DNA of 64,000 bases, taken from assembly GCA_031269465.1 (NCBI GenBank), contig JAISZB010000216.1, forward strand, positions 1 to 64,000, in the 5' to 3' direction. The notes below the pieces were generated by a model that did not search any database, was not told the DNA's origin, and saw nothing but the letters and a program-made list of their open reading frames with translations. This stretch comes from Clostridiales bacterium (lineage in GTDB: Bacteria; Bacillota; Clostridia; Lachnospirales; WQUN01). Positions 1 to 9,521 of this stretch are shown piece by piece; the stretch's first letter is position 1; every line of letters begins with the position of its first letter. Both the position numbers and the translations under genes were made by a program.

Positions 1-217
1 GCCCTTCGCCAATGCTGTTCCAAGGTTTTGTATGCTTATAGCACCATCCCTTCCCCTAAGGACTGTTCAGCCACAGGCCGTAGAATCCGGAGCTGGAGCA
101 AACGCTCCGGAGTACCTATGTATTCTTGGATAACGTAGTCAGTTAAGACTTAGGCTAGTCAATCAGGACTTGCTAATGCAAGCCCCTAGCTTTTAGCTAT
201 GGGGTGATTGACGAGTA
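1..217 (+). mobile_element. Right end of an IS200/IS605-type (TnpB) element, remnant
   Basis: The segment AAGCCCCTAGC...GCTATGGGG at about 182-207 forms a GC-rich hairpin followed by TGATTGAC. This layout is typical of the right end (and guide-RNA tail) of IS200/IS605 or IS1341-type elements. The open frame from base 2 to about 130 (RTVQPQAVESGAGANAPEYL) could be the very end of a TnpB protein, but I cannot confirm that by family motifs because the zinc finger and RuvC parts would lie outside the window. Assignment rests mostly on the hairpin. Confidence 0.45.
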
Positions 218-793
218 AATCAATGCAGCTGAATTTTCAACTGAACGAGAGCAGAGAAACCTCTTGTTCTGTACTGATTTGAGAAGGAAGCTTCGATCTT
301 GGTTTCTTCAAGGCTTCAATGCGTAATCAGACCCAAAATCGCTGCATTTGATTGTTTCTAAGCTTGCGCTTAATTGAGATTTTTGTGCGCCGCTTGTTTT
401 ATTACTCAAAATGATAATTATACTCACTCTTCTGAGTGAAAAAGACGTTGAATCGAAATTCAACGCCTTTTCAAATGAAATTATATGTTGAATTGCAATC
501 GTTACTTTCCTGAGCAAATCAGTATAGTATAATAATGTTGCGTCAAATGGCCGATTTTTGCACTGCATTATACTTGAATGCTGGTTAGAAGTCGGATGTC
601 CCTGTGTTGAACTTGAGAGTCCACTGAAACCAAGCTTTAAACAGGCAGTTTTATAAGTGAGAAGTATAATCACTAGCTAAAACGAAAGTCAGTGTAGACT
701 CAACCCCTTAATCCTCAACTGCGAATAAGCTTTAAAATGCGGGTGAATGACGAAAAATTCCAGTAGTGGAAAAACAAGAGGATTAGGCTCTGA
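218..793. other. Intergenic, no gene recognised
   Basis: AT-rich stretch between the IS-like end and floA. A 121-codon open frame on the minus strand (308-673) has no visible RBS, no domain-like pattern and biased low-complexity composition, so I do not call it. No PAL-1 copy is evident here. Confidence 0.5.
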
Positions 794-1786
794 TCACTGA
801 GTGATTTTGCTTTGGATATTATCTAGCTTCAAGTTGCTTATTGAGTCGCGCATCTTTGTGTCAGCCTTTTTATTCTCCATTGTGTAATAGTCGAATACTC
901 CTAAGTTTCCAGAGCGAAGAGCATCTGAAATAGCTTTGGGGATCTCGGCTTCCGCGGCGACCAGATCAGCTCTTTTTCCTACAACAGCGGCTTTCATTTC
1001 CTGTTCCATCGCTATAGCAATAGCCCTGCGCTCTTCAGCTTTGGCCTGGGCTATCTGCTTGTCAGCTTCAGCCTGCTCGATCTGGAGGCTGGCTCCGATG
1101 TTGCGTCCGATGTCTATATCCGCTATGTCAATGCTCAAAATTTCGAAAGCCGTTCCGGAATCAAGTCCTTTGCTTAGAACCGTCTGGGATATGCGATCAG
1201 GATTTTCCAAAACTTCCTTGTGGCTGTGGGAAGAACCGACAGTCGTTACTATTCCTTCGCCGACGCGGGCTATGATCGTTTCTTCTCCTGCGCCTCCAAC
1301 CAACCTCTGCAGGTTTGTACGCACAGTGACGCGGGCAATGACCTTGACTTCAATTCCATTTATGGCTACGGCGGATATCCAAGGAGTCTCTATGATCTTT
1401 GGAGTGACGCTCATGCGTACGGCGTCGAACAAGTCGCGTCCAGCCAGATCGATGGCGGCGGCTCTTTCAAAGGTCAGCTCAAGATTAGCTCTTTCAGCCG
1501 CGATTAGAGCATCTACTACATTGTCAATGCGTCCGCCTGAAAGATAATGGCTCTCTAACTGGTTGATCGAAATATCGAGTCCTGCTTTGCTGGCTTTGAT
1601 GAGCGGGCGTATGATTCTTTCCGCGCGCACTCTTCTCAAGCGCATGCCGATGAGCGAGAAGATGCTGATGTGCACTCCGGCAGCCATAGCTGATATCCAA
1701 AGTCCAAGGGGAACAAAGGAAAAAAAGATGGCGAGGAACAGGATAAGCAATAGTACGACTGCGAAAAAACCAATGCTTTCAATCAT
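794..1786 (-). CDS. floA: Flotillin-like protein FloA
   Basis: 330 residues, the usual length for FloA (YqfA). An N-terminal hydrophobic hairpin (residues about 5-50) anchors the protein in the membrane. It is followed by an SPFH/band-7 region ([20 protein letters not shown] around 150) and a long Ala/Glu-rich coiled coil (about 235-290, [19 protein letters not shown]). Known role: scaffolds functional membrane microdomains in Firmicutes. The start ATG follows GGGAGG at about 8 bases. It lies 154 bp downstream of an NfeD-family gene on the same strand, the standard nfeD-floA pairing, so the two are probably co-transcribed. Confidence 0.93.
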   Translation of the reverse strand: MIESIGFFAVVLLLILFLAIFFSFVPLGLWISAMAAGVHISIFSLIGMRLRRVRAERIIRPLIKASKAGLDISINQLESHYLSGGRIDNVVDALIAAERANLELTFERAAAIDLAGRDLFDAVRMSVTPKIIETPWISAVAINGIEVKVIARVTVRTNLQRLVGGAGEETIIARVGEGIVTTVGSSHSHKEVLENPDRISQTVLSKGLDSGTAFEILSIDIADIDIGRNIGASLQIEQAEADKQIAQAKAEERRAIAIAMEQEMKAAVVGKRADLVAAEAEIPKAISDALRSGNLGVFDYYTMENKKADTKMRDSISNLKLDNIQSKITQ

Positions 1787-1940
1787 TAGACAAACCTCCC
1801 TAGTAGTTAAGCAATTCGCGCCTTTGCGACTGCCTAAGCTTAGAAAACCTTTTTAGCTTTGACGATGCATTTCCGCTCTATTCACGGCATGAAACCGCGA
1901 AGCTTTGCGCAATCATGAAACCGACTTGGATTTGAGCCTG

Positions 1941-2420
1941 TCAATTGAAATTTTCAGGCAATTGCTTTACAATCACCTTGGATTTTGTAATTCCTATAAC
2001 CTTAATCTTGCTTTTTTGAGGAATTAAAGGCCCGTCCGAGGACACCTCAAATTGAACTCCATCAAATTCGGCAAAGCCGTAAGGCTTAAGAGTAGTTTTT
2101 GCCAATCCTATCTTGCCCAGCAAATAAGACAAGTCATCAATATCCGATTGCCCGTTTGAAAGCGTTTCGGAGAGCACAAACTTTCCTGCCAGCTGCTTTT
2201 TGAAGATGAAGCGCAAAGCCAGAAGGCTTCCCCCAGTCACTCCCAGAATCTCGAAAGCCACTAGGAAGAGTCCGAACGGGGTGTAAGCGACGGTGAACGC
2301 GGAAGCGACGGCAAGAAGAACAATGCCGATTATGCCGCATATGCCAAAGCCGGGCATGAGCATCTCCGCGAAGCAAAAAAGCAAAGATAAAATCAAAAGC
2401 GCAACGATGACGGCGATCAT
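1941..2420 (-). CDS. NfeD-family membrane protein (short form)
   Basis: 159 residues. Two or three transmembrane segments fill residues 1-70 (LLILSLLFCFAEMLMPGFG, then GIIGIVLLAVASAFTVAYT). The C-terminal 60 residues (LLGKIGLAKTTLKPYGFAEF... through KVIVKQ) match the OB-fold of NfeD proteins, which assist flotillin assemblies. The start follows GAAGGGGGATTACC. This is the short NfeD1b type without the ClpP-like protease domain. It precedes floA in the same direction. Confidence 0.88.
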   Translation of the reverse strand: MIAVIVALLILSLLFCFAEMLMPGFGICGIIGIVLLAVASAFTVAYTPFGLFLVAFEILGVTGGSLLALRFIFKKQLAGKFVLSETLSNGQSDIDDLSYLLGKIGLAKTTLKPYGFAEFDGVQFEVSSDGPLIPQKSKIKVIGITKSKVIVKQLPENFN

Positions 2421-2765
2421 GGTAATCCCCCTTCACAAAAATTTTTCCCCTTGGCATGAGCCAAGCGAGGCGGCGCTTGCAGGCGATATCCAGTCTAAGC
2501 CTTTACAATCAGCCTGATATGGGAATTAATCCTATACAAACATACGAAGCTTAATTCTTTTTGTCTTGAGGAAAACAGCCATGCTGAACTATTTCCTGAT
2601 CGAAGCGCGCAGGAAAATGGGTGTGGGAAAAGAAAGCTGGAATCCTAACGAGACTACCCCTTTATATTATACTTCATGCTGTCTTAATAGTCAAAAATAT
2701 ATTTATTTTATTTTATGGATATTTTGCAAAAAAGTTGCTCAGAGACGATTGGAATTGTGAATTGC

Positions 2766-2901
2766 ATATTAAAGCTCCAATTTGGAGCTTTAATATATGC
2801 TGATTTTCAGCTGAAAATACCTATTAGCGGTCGGATTTACCAATTGAGCCATTGTATATTCCAGATTTAAAATCGGAACTTTCCAGTTCAAATCAGCATG
2901 C
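2766..2901. repeat. PAL-1 copy (diverged) with compact 31-bp palindrome
   Basis: 2766-2796 is a palindrome with perfect 15-base arms around a single T (arm ATATTAAAGCTCCAA). It is followed by TGCTGATTTTCAG and, at the far end, AATCGGAACTTTCC...CAAATCAGCATGC, matching the two ends of the PAL-1 family. Confidence 0.7.
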
Positions 2902-3003
2902 AATGGCCCGGTGGAAAATCAAGTCCTAAAATCAACATAATGCATATGCGCAGCATATCAAGTCCTCCATGCTCCCCTTCAAGATCAAAGCAGGAACTAA
3001 AAA

Positions 3004-3062
3004 GAAAAGAGCGAGGCGCTGTATGCGACCTTTGGCTCGCAACAGCGCCCCGCTCTTTTCTT
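3004..3062. terminator. Bidirectional-looking intrinsic terminator
   Basis: Stem GAAAAGAGCGAGGCGCTG pairs almost perfectly with CAGCGCCCCGCTCTTTTC, with A and T runs on the outside. It sits just past the stop codon of the minus-strand gene at 3097-4140 and probably ends that transcript. Confidence 0.8.
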
Positions 3063-3096
3063 ATTTAACTTGAAGCAAAGGGAAGCGATAGGGAGA

Positions 3097-4140
3097 TCAA
3101 GCCTCAGCTTCCTGCTCTGCGCCATTTGAAACCACTCTAGTGTTTTTTATCTGTATTCCGGGCTTAACTCGCTCCTTTTCGACAGTCGAGACAGTGCCGT
3201 CCAAGTATTTGACTCTGTACTTGTTGTTTGCCTCGCTGTATTGCTCGAAAAGGCCTAGAGGACCCCCTGACAAGTCCTCTATCACGGCTACCGGCTCGCC
3301 ATTTTGGATGTCAAAGCCTTCGAAGAGGATGAAATGCATCCACTTTCCTGACCAAACATATTCTTCAAGAATGTCGCGATTCCTAATCAATTCAAAATCA
3401 GACTCAGGAGGCTCCGTTTCTTGGTTTGCGCTCCGGCTGAGGCTGTAATTTTGGTGAACCAGCACATGGATGATCGGGCTGTCTGCATTTTCCCAGATTA
3501 TGTCGCTTCGTCCGCTTACTTTTATCCAGATGGATTTGTTTGCGGGCTTGTTTTGATCCCACAGCTCATTGTGGTAGGCTTTGTAGCTCTCCCGCAGATC
3601 CAGGGCTGTGCGGAAACCGCCGTTGTCCCAGATGTAAGCGCGTATGTATATGCTTTCTTCAGAACCTTTAGGATTGTCAATGCGCTCTCTGGCGACTATG
3701 ACTCCGCTGGTCTCGTCTTTCATGGGCATGACCTGTATGTCCTTGAGCTCGTTGAAAATGCCTACAAGCCCGGAGAAGCTGTAAAAGCCGCTATTTTTCT
3801 CATACACGGCCGCAAGGATTTTTCCCTTGCCTCCATTTACAATTACAAGGGCGTCTTTTTGCCTGCCTTTGATTCTTTCAAGCCTTACATCCACTGATAG
3901 CCTTTCAGGTCTTCCCCAGGTGCTCCACTTGCCGCTGTTTATAAGCACTGAACGGGCAATCAGCTTCTTGAGGCTCTCTTTCTCCTGAGCGTTCCCGTTT
4001 ATATAAGCGTTCATAGCAGATTCTTTGATGCGAATAGTCTGGGTTAAAAATACAACGCAGGCCATTATTGCGCAAAGCATCAAGCCTCCGGCCAGACGGC
4101 CGAACAACTTGCCCTTTGCTATATCCCTGGTTTTAGCCAT
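3097..4140 (-). CDS. Membrane-anchored protein of unknown function
   Basis: 347 residues from the ATG at 4140, chosen because GGAGG lies 8 bases upstream. A positively charged N-terminus is followed by one hydrophobic segment (about residues 14-36, LAGGLMLCAIMACVVFL); the remaining ~300 residues are soluble and probably extracytoplasmic. I recognise no family. The middle part is rich in alternating beta-like stretches (IYIRAYIWDNGGFRTALDL), suggestive of a beta-rich fold, and the last 20 residues are acidic. The gene stands alone between PAL-1-containing gaps and has its own terminator at 3004-3062. Confidence 0.75.
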   Translation of the reverse strand: MAKTRDIAKGKLFGRLAGGLMLCAIMACVVFLTQTIRIKESAMNAYINGNAQEKESLKKLIARSVLINSGKWSTWGRPERLSVDVRLERIKGRQKDALVIVNGGKGKILAAVYEKNSGFYSFSGLVGIFNELKDIQVMPMKDETSGVIVARERIDNPKGSEESIYIRAYIWDNGGFRTALDLRESYKAYHNELWDQNKPANKSIWIKVSGRSDIIWENADSPIIHVLVHQNYSLSRSANQETEPPESDFELIRNRDILEEYVWSGKWMHFILFEGFDIQNGEPVAVIEDLSGGPLGLFEQYSEANNKYRVKYLDGTVSTVEKERVKPGIQIKNTRVVSNGAEQEAEA

Positions 4141-4248
4141 GAATTCTTCCTCCAAATGCCAAAAAAGCAGTTTCGGCCTGCAACGCGCCCGATCCGCCTG
4201 TAAGCTTATGATTTTCCGGCTGGCTTAAGTACAGATATGGGCAGTCAA

Positions 4249-4358
4249 TATACTGATTTTAGAGCTTGGCTGTCCACTGTCGCTGATATTCTTAAATGCA
4301 TGAATTCAGCGCTTTGCTGCCAAGCTAAAGTTAGCTTCCCTATGTGCGCCAGCATAAT
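4249..4358. repeat. PAL-1 copy carrying module B
   Basis: Starts TATACTGATTTTAGAGCTTGGC and ends GCGCCAGCATAAT. Its centre holds module B at 4281-4315 (GCTGATATTCTTAAATGCAT then GAATTCAGCGC), also found at 30461, 36208 and 49528. Confidence 0.75.
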
Positions 4359-4581
4359 AAAGCTCTAAGAAACCGAACGCGGGTCGGCGCCTTTTTAAGT
4401 GCAAGCTTTACCGCTACTAATTTATGTTTGACATGGAGAAAAAATAACACTGGGATTTGATTATACTGAAAATTGCAGCCTATGCGGCTTAAGCGGTTAG
4501 CTAAAATAGGAACTAAACGAGAAGCTCCTGCTTGATTTGATAAAGCCAGACGCTAAGATTCAATGTTCGGCAACTTGTATC

Positions 4582-4783
4582 CTCCTAATGTGCATTTTGA
4601 AAAATCACAAAATATCTACCAATATAAACGTGACTATTGAAATCAGACTTAAAATTAATTGTGAGAAATGTATAACAATCCAAGCAGCGAAGTCTGAATT
4701 ATAGTTGCAATTCAGTTCATTATACTTAAAAAGCATAGACTATTGAAAATATTTCTGCTAGATCTAAAAATGCACATTAGGAG
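4582..4783. repeat. ~200-bp AT-rich segment bounded by 17-bp inverted repeats
   Basis: CTCCTAATGTGCATTTT at about 4582-4598 recurs inverted at 4767-4783. The inside is AT-rich and non-coding. The shape is that of a MITE or another small mobile element, unrelated in sequence to PAL-1. I see no second copy in this window. Confidence 0.55.
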
Positions 4784-4938
4784 TTGCATCATTATCATTG
4801 GCGGTGAAGCTCAGCGCCATAGGGGTTCCCAAGCAAATCACGATAAGCTTTAGACATAGGAAGACATGCGGATTCGCAGTCGAATGCTCCTGTTATGTAT
4901 GTTGACAATCACCAATTGCAAAGCAGTATAAGATCAAA

Positions 4939-4995
4939 TTTCGGGGCTTGATTGTCTATGCCAACGCGAACAGGCATTCAAATCAAGCCCCGAAA
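4939..4995 (-). terminator. Strong hairpin downstream of yvyF
   Basis: TTTCGGGGCTTGATT (4939-4953) pairs exactly with AATCAAGCCCCGAAA (4981-4995) around a 27-base loop. It lies just beyond the yvyF stop codon; there is no clear U-run, so termination is inferred. Confidence 0.5.
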
Positions 4996-5029
4996 CCGGA
5001 AGAGCGTCTGGGGGCGCTTTGTTTTCCCC

Positions 5030-5419
5030 CTACAGAGTTTTTTTCGGAGCAGTGTACATTCTAGCGCCGGAATCATCGCTTTTAGAGGGGAACAACTCTC
5101 CGACGCGCTTGCTGATATCAAGTTTGCAGGAGGAGCAGTAGCGTCCGCTCAGAATAGGTTTGTTGCAAGACAGGCATCTGATATCTCCATTCATGCCGTT
5201 TGATGTCTCCAGCCGGCCTTCTCGAAGGTATCCCAGAATCTTTTTGGCGTTTACTTGAGTTCCCTCAGACAGCTCGCTTATATTGCAGTTAGGATGTTCA
5301 AACACGTATTCTTTAAGCCTCTGGAAGGTTTTCTCTTCTTCAGCTTGGCAAGCGGGGCAGTACGGGCTTTTTATCTTTGCGAATACCTTGCCGCAACGCG
5401 GGCAGTTGACTATTTCCAT
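5030..5419 (-). CDS. YvyF-like flagellar operon protein
   Basis: 129 residues from the ATG at 5419 (AAGGTG 10 bases upstream); a longer frame exists upstream but lacks support. The N-terminus NCPRCGKVFAKIKSPYCPAC is a zinc-ribbon, the middle (residues 35-70) looks like a small helix-turn-helix (ISELSEGTQVNAKKILGYLR), and CLSCNKPILSGRYCSSC forms a second zinc-binding pair. This matches the TIGR03826/YvyF family, found next to late flagellar genes. No other flagellar structural genes are in this window. Function in the family is unclear. Confidence 0.85.
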   Translation of the reverse strand: MEIVNCPRCGKVFAKIKSPYCPACQAEEEKTFQRLKEYVFEHPNCNISELSEGTQVNAKKILGYLREGRLETSNGMNGDIRCLSCNKPILSGRYCSSCKLDISKRVGELFPSKSDDSGARMYTAPKKTL

Positions 5420-5494
5420 AAAGATGAAATCACCTTCTTTTGCATGGGAAGCCAAAGATATGGCGCGGCGGCTGCGAAAATCTGGCGCCATGCT

Positions 5495-6010
5495 TTATGA
5501 CTCCCCGTTTTTGGCAGTTTTTATCTGGCCTAGCATGGACATCACTCGCTTGCTGCTCATGAGAACCCGGAACAGGGGATAGCCCAGGCAGGCGACAACG
5601 ACTATTTCACCTATCCATACAGTAAGTATATTGTAAAAGATGTTTGTATGAGTAGCATAGGCAATAAACAAAGCTACAGGAGTGTTTGCCAACATAGGCC
5701 AGAAAGAGGCGGCCAAGAGGTTTTTCGTCCTTGAGATGGCGAAAACGGCGGCGGCTGTGCATAGCGTTCCGATTGCAGCGTCAACCAAGCCGAAAGGGGA
5801 GAACATGTTGGAGATAAGGCAGCCCAATACGACTCCCGCGCCGTATATTGGATCTATAAATGCCATCAAGTTCATTATTTCCGCAATTCTAAACTGTATA
5901 CTTCCGAAACTGATAAATGACAGCCCCAGTGTAAGAGCCACATAGGCTGCAGCGGTGAGAGCAGCGACTGCAAGACGCAAAACCTGGCGTTGATTGTTTC
6001 TAAGACCCAT
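5495..6010 (-). CDS. queT: QueT-type queuosine precursor transporter
   Basis: 171 residues with five to six predicted membrane segments. The family signature is clear: GSIQFRIAEIMNLMAFIDP followed by YGAGVVLGCLISN, as in QueT S-components of ECF transporters. It should import a queuosine precursor (preQ0, preQ1 or queuine) together with a shared energising module encoded elsewhere. Start ATG follows GAGGGGGATGACAA. No preQ1 riboswitch is visible upstream; instead a PAL-1 copy begins 20 bases before the start codon. Confidence 0.88.
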   Translation of the reverse strand: MGLRNNQRQVLRLAVAALTAAAYVALTLGLSFISFGSIQFRIAEIMNLMAFIDPIYGAGVVLGCLISNMFSPFGLVDAAIGTLCTAAAVFAISRTKNLLAASFWPMLANTPVALFIAYATHTNIFYNILTVWIGEIVVVACLGYPLFRVLMSSKRVMSMLGQIKTAKNGES

Positions 6011-6029
6011 TTGTCATCCCCCTCTTAAT

Positions 6030-6159
6030 TATACTGATTTGCATGTAAGATTTCCCTGTTAAGCTTGCAAGTACAGCGAGTGCGATTGACATCGGCATTT
6101 CGTACCGCTCAATGTACAGTCAAGCTCCAAAAAAGGAACATTTGATGAAAATCGGTATA
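6030..6159. repeat. PAL-1 copy
   Basis: Near-complete copy: TATACTGATTTGCATG at one end, the core GCGATTGACATCGGCATTTC, and CCAAAAAAGGAACATTTGAT then AAATCGGTATA at the other. A partial repeat of the end (CTGCAAATCGGCATA) follows to 6175. Lies between trpS and queT. Confidence 0.9.
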
Positions 6160-6328
6160 ACTGCAAATCGGCATATCGAGCTATACTGACGCGCAACTAA
6201 ACGCAATGATTTTATGGCCTGATTATCCGTCGAGCGTTTCATAATCCAAGGATAGAACTGAAACTTTAGAATGCGGTCATATGCAGAATTCATGCTTAGA
6301 TTGAAGCGCTTGTCAAGAACCGCGGCCA

Positions 6329-7333
6329 TTATGCGAAAAATCCTACTTTCCTCTTCACCTTCACAATCATTTTGCGAGCCGCTTCATTGGCTCTTTCGCC
6401 GTTTTTTCTGATTACATCGTCAATGTAGGCCTTGTCTTCGCTGAGGTCTTTGAATTTCTTCTGTATAGGCCGAAGCTCTTCTACAACAGCTTCTCCAACC
6501 TGAGTTTTGAAGCTTCCATATCCAGAGCCGGAAAAATCCACTTCAGCCTGCTCTATGGACTTGCCAGTCACGGCGCAGTAAATTGAGAGCAGATTCGTTA
6601 TGCCGGGCTTTTCAGGGGAGGCTTTGATTTCGCTTCCAGAATCGGTGACGGCTTTTTTGAACTTGCTCAGCACAACTTCCGGCTTGTCTAAAAGGGATAC
6701 TAAGTTGCCTTCACTAGCCATTTCCGATTTCGACATTTTTTTAGACGGTTCCTGGAGGCCCATCACCCTTGTTCCTGTTTTGCCGTAGTAAGCGTCGGGT
6801 ATTACGAACACATCGCCGTAAATGGAGTTGAACCTAATGGCGATGTCCCTGCACAGTTCCAAATGCTGCTTCTGGTCATCCCCAATCGGGACCAAGTGCG
6901 CTCCGTATAGCAGTATATCAGCCGCCATAAGCACAGGATAGCTGAAGAGCCCGGCATTTATGTTGTCCGCGTGCTTCAGAGACTTTTCTTTGAACTGCGT
7001 CATCCTGTTCAACTCGCCCATGTAGGTGTAGCAGTTGAGTATCCAAGAGAGCTCTGCGTGGGCAGGCACTTGAGATTGGTAATAGATCAAGGTTTTTTCC
7101 GGATCCAAGCCAAGCGCGATGTAAAGAGCCAGCAGATCCCTGCAGCGCTTTCTAAGCTCAGCCGGATTCTGCCTGACTGTAATGGAGTGCATGTCGACTA
7201 CGCAGTATATGGTGTTGCACTCTTCCGACTCCTGCAGAGAGACCCAATTCTTCAAAGCGCCCAAGTAGTTGCCTAAGTGCGGCAAGCCAGTCGGCTGCAT
7301 CCCGCTGAAAATAATCTTTTTAGAATCCAACAC
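6329..7333 (-). CDS. trpS: Tryptophanyl-tRNA synthetase
   Basis: 334 residues, normal for bacterial TrpRS. Class I signatures are intact: PTGLPHLGNYLG (HIGH-equivalent, about residues 14-25) and KKMSKSE (about 200). It charges tRNA-Trp in the cytoplasm. The start ATG follows AGGAGTG. A promoter is visible upstream at 7402-7430 and the short leader shows no T-box. Single-gene transcript by appearance, with a PAL-1 copy downstream. Confidence 0.96.
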   Translation of the reverse strand: MLDSKKIIFSGMQPTGLPHLGNYLGALKNWVSLQESEECNTIYCVVDMHSITVRQNPAELRKRCRDLLALYIALGLDPEKTLIYYQSQVPAHAELSWILNCYTYMGELNRMTQFKEKSLKHADNINAGLFSYPVLMAADILLYGAHLVPIGDDQKQHLELCRDIAIRFNSIYGDVFVIPDAYYGKTGTRVMGLQEPSKKMSKSEMASEGNLVSLLDKPEVVLSKFKKAVTDSGSEIKASPEKPGITNLLSIYCAVTGKSIEQAEVDFSGSGYGSFKTQVGEAVVEELRPIQKKFKDLSEDKAYIDDVIRKNGERANEAARKMIVKVKRKVGFFA

Positions 7334-7401
7334 TTCACTCCTATCGTTATTTGGTTAAATAGCTTTTTATGCTTGCTGTCAAGCGCATATCAATCTATAG
7401 A

Positions 7402-7430
7402 AGGATAGCACACTTGAGCGATAATCGCAA
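7402..7430 (-). promoter_or_regulatory. Probable sigma-A promoter of trpS
   Basis: On the minus strand TTGCGA, a 17-base spacer, then TATCCT. Placed about 70 bases upstream of the trpS start. Confidence 0.55.
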
Positions 7431-7808
7431 GCTGCAAGCAAAGGAGAAAAAGAGGCGTTTCACATCTCTCGAATGGCTTGCGGGGGAGACAGGCGGCGTT
7501 GCGCTATGCTGATTTGCAATCATATTAAAATCAGCATGATTAAATGCTTCAGGGGTGTTTTCTGCGGTGCTTGCAAATGTGTTAAGCGTGTGGCAAGTGA
7601 AAGCCGCCGCGCTTCGGGCCGATCGGGCCGGCGCATTCAAGCGCTTCGCGGCAACGGGCGCGTTTCAAGCGATATGCGGGTTAATGCGAATCAGCATAAT
7701 CGCGTTGATATAATTATTTTGCCTTCTCGCGATAAGCCAAAGGGCAAGCCCTTGCCGCAATGGATTTAAGAGCGCAAAAAAAGATGAAGCTCAAAGAATA
7801 TTTTGTGA
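7431..7808. other. Intergenic between divergent trpS and rplS; no gene
   Basis: No convincing gene or PAL-1 copy. GC-rich patches around 7600-7680 and short open frames on both strands have no ribosome-binding sites or recognisable domains. Confidence 0.5.
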
Positions 7809-7837
7809 TTGCAAATCGAATAAATATATGTTATAGT
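7809..7837 (+). promoter_or_regulatory. Promoter of rplS
   Basis: TTGCAA, 17-base spacer, TATAGT. It would give a leader of about 190 bases before rplS. Confidence 0.65.
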
Positions 7838-7844
7838 TTTCTTT

Positions 7845-8033
7845 AAAATGCCGCGCTGGCATTCCCGTCAAGCAACTTCGCATAAGCGGCTTAAGCAGGC
7901 CGAAGGCGTTAGATTAGCGCTGGAGTTCATAAGCGGACAAGCGCCCAGAATTGCTCGTTGGGAAGGAAGCTTCTCCGCGCCAATGCGAATGCCAAGGGGA
8001 TTCTGTCTGCCGCATTAGAAAAGGAGGATTTAT
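7845..8033 (+). promoter_or_regulatory. Long rplS 5' leader (possible L19 autoregulatory leader)
   Basis: About 190 bases separate the predicted start of transcription from the rplS ATG. Firmicutes often carry a structured L19 leader here, but I cannot verify its secondary structure by eye. The AAAGGAGG ribosome-binding site lies at its end. Confidence 0.3.
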
Positions 8034-8405
8034 ATGAGCGAAATTATTCGTGAAATCGAACAAGAGCAATTAAAAGACAATATTACGCAGTTTAAAATAG
8101 GAGACACCATTCGCGTATTCGCAAAGATCATTGAAGGCTCCAAGGAGAGGATTCAGGTTTTTGAAGGCGTAGTCATGAAGAGGCAGAATGGCGGATCAAG
8201 AGAGACTTTTACAGTCAGGAGAATTTCCTACGGGGTTGGAGTAGAAAAAACCTGGCCCCTTCACTCCCCAAGAATCGATCATATCGAAGTTGTTAGAAGA
8301 GGCGTCGTAAGAAGAGCTAAGCTGTTTTATCTTCGCGGGCGCATAGGCAAAGCTTCAAAGGTCAAGGAAGAAATCTTGAAAAGAGGCGCGCATTCAAAGG
8401 CTTAA
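8034..8405 (+). CDS. rplS: 50S ribosomal protein L19
   Basis: 123 residues. Typical L19 pattern: [40 protein letters not shown], and [16 protein letters not shown]. Located at the 30S-50S interface of the ribosome. AAAGGAGGATTTAT precedes the ATG. It is followed at 237 bp by rbgA, a ribosome-assembly GTPase, a common linkage in Firmicutes; lepB, often between them, is absent. Confidence 0.97.
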   Translation: MSEIIREIEQEQLKDNITQFKIGDTIRVFAKIIEGSKERIQVFEGVVMKRQNGGSRETFTVRRISYGVGVEKTWPLHSPRIDHIEVVRRGVVRRAKLFYLRGRIGKASKVKEEILKRGAHSKA

Positions 8406-8642
8406 GCTGTTGAAGGCAACACATGGTGCGGGATTGCAAGCGTTTGAGGCGCAGCTGCCTTTAGTGGCTTTGCAGCTGGCGTCGACTGAGCTTCGGTGAA
8501 AAGCGATAGGGAGGCATATTCGCTTTTGCCGAAAAAGATTCGGATGTAGGGCTTAATTCGGCTGAGCCGTTTAGCTTGATCCGATTCTATGCTTGGTTGG
8601 CGCTTTTTGCATATGCGCTCTAAAGCGCTGGAAGAGGTGAAT

Positions 8643-9494
8643 ATGAACATTAACTGGTATCCGGGGCATATGGCCAAGTCCATCAGGATGATGGAGGAGA
8701 GCCTGAAGCTGGTGGACGTGGTTGTAGAGCTGCTAGACGCGAGAATTCCCTGCGCCAGCAAAAATCCGGACATTGACAGGCTGGCAAAGGGCAAGAAGCG
8801 CGTAGTAGTGCTTAATAAGGCCGATTTGGCTGACGACTCGCAAACGGAGGCATGGAAAAAGTTCTATTCATCTTCGGGTTGGTTCGTGCTGGCGTTGGAT
8901 TCGCTTTCCGGAAAGGGGATAGACAGGATCGAAAGCGCTTGCAGGGAACTCATGAAAGAGAAGATAGAGCGCCAGATGAGCCGGGGACGCATCTTCGTCC
9001 CAATTCGCGCCATGATAGTCGGAGTGCCGAATGTCGGAAAATCCACCCTCATCAACAGCTATTCGGGAAAATCAATAGCCAAGACCGCTGACAGGCCCGG
9101 CGTGACTAGAGGCAAGCAGTGGATAAGGCTGAAGAAGGATCTGGAGCTTCTGGACACGCCCGGAATCCTCTGGCCTAAAATCGAAGATAATCAAGCTGCC
9201 ATTTGCCTGGCCGCAACCGGAGCAATCCAGGATGCAATCCTCGATATGACGGGGCTGAGCCTCAAGCTTATAAATATCATCAGGCAGTTTTATCCCGGAT
9301 TCGCGGGAAACCGATATCAGATATCTGAGGAAGGCACTGATATTGAGATTCTTTCAAGAATAGGAAAAGCGCGAGGCTTTCTGCTAAAAGGGGCTGAAAT
9401 AGACATTGACAGGGCGGGCATCGTCGTTTTGGATGAGTTTAGAGGCGGAAAGCTAGGGAAGATAACGTTGGAGAGGCCTAAACCAAAGGATTGA
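8643..9494 (+). CDS. rbgA: Ribosome biogenesis GTPase RbgA (YlqF)
   Basis: 283 residues from the ATG at 8643 (AGAGGTGAAT upstream; family members begin INWYPGHMAK). Circularly permuted GTPase: the G4 motif NKAD comes first (about residue 60), then G1 GVPNVGKST (about 124-132) and G3 DTPG (about 170). Known role: late assembly of the 50S subunit. The C-terminal ANTAR-like helical region (KARGFLLKGAEIDIDRAG) is present. rnhB, which often follows, is not here. Confidence 0.95.
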   Translation: MNINWYPGHMAKSIRMMEESLKLVDVVVELLDARIPCASKNPDIDRLAKGKKRVVVLNKADLADDSQTEAWKKFYSSSGWFVLALDSLSGKGIDRIESACRELMKEKIERQMSRGRIFVPIRAMIVGVPNVGKSTLINSYSGKSIAKTADRPGVTRGKQWIRLKKDLELLDTPGILWPKIEDNQAAICLAATGAIQDAILDMTGLSLKLINIIRQFYPGFAGNRYQISEEGTDIEILSRIGKARGFLLKGAEIDIDRAGIVVLDEFRGGKLGKITLERPKPKD

Positions 9495-9521
9495 GGGCTG
9501 TATTTTTTCAGGAAAGAAAGG

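Noticed and set aside
308-673. 121-codon minus-strand open frame
   Set aside because: No RBS, no recognisable motif, composition like non-coding AT-rich DNA.
6011-6130. preQ1 riboswitch expected upstream of queT
   Set aside because: The upstream sequence is a PAL-1 copy; no preQ1 aptamer pattern seen.
6120-6329. 69-codon minus-strand frame next to trpS
   Set aside because: Runs through a PAL-1 copy; its codons come from the repeat.
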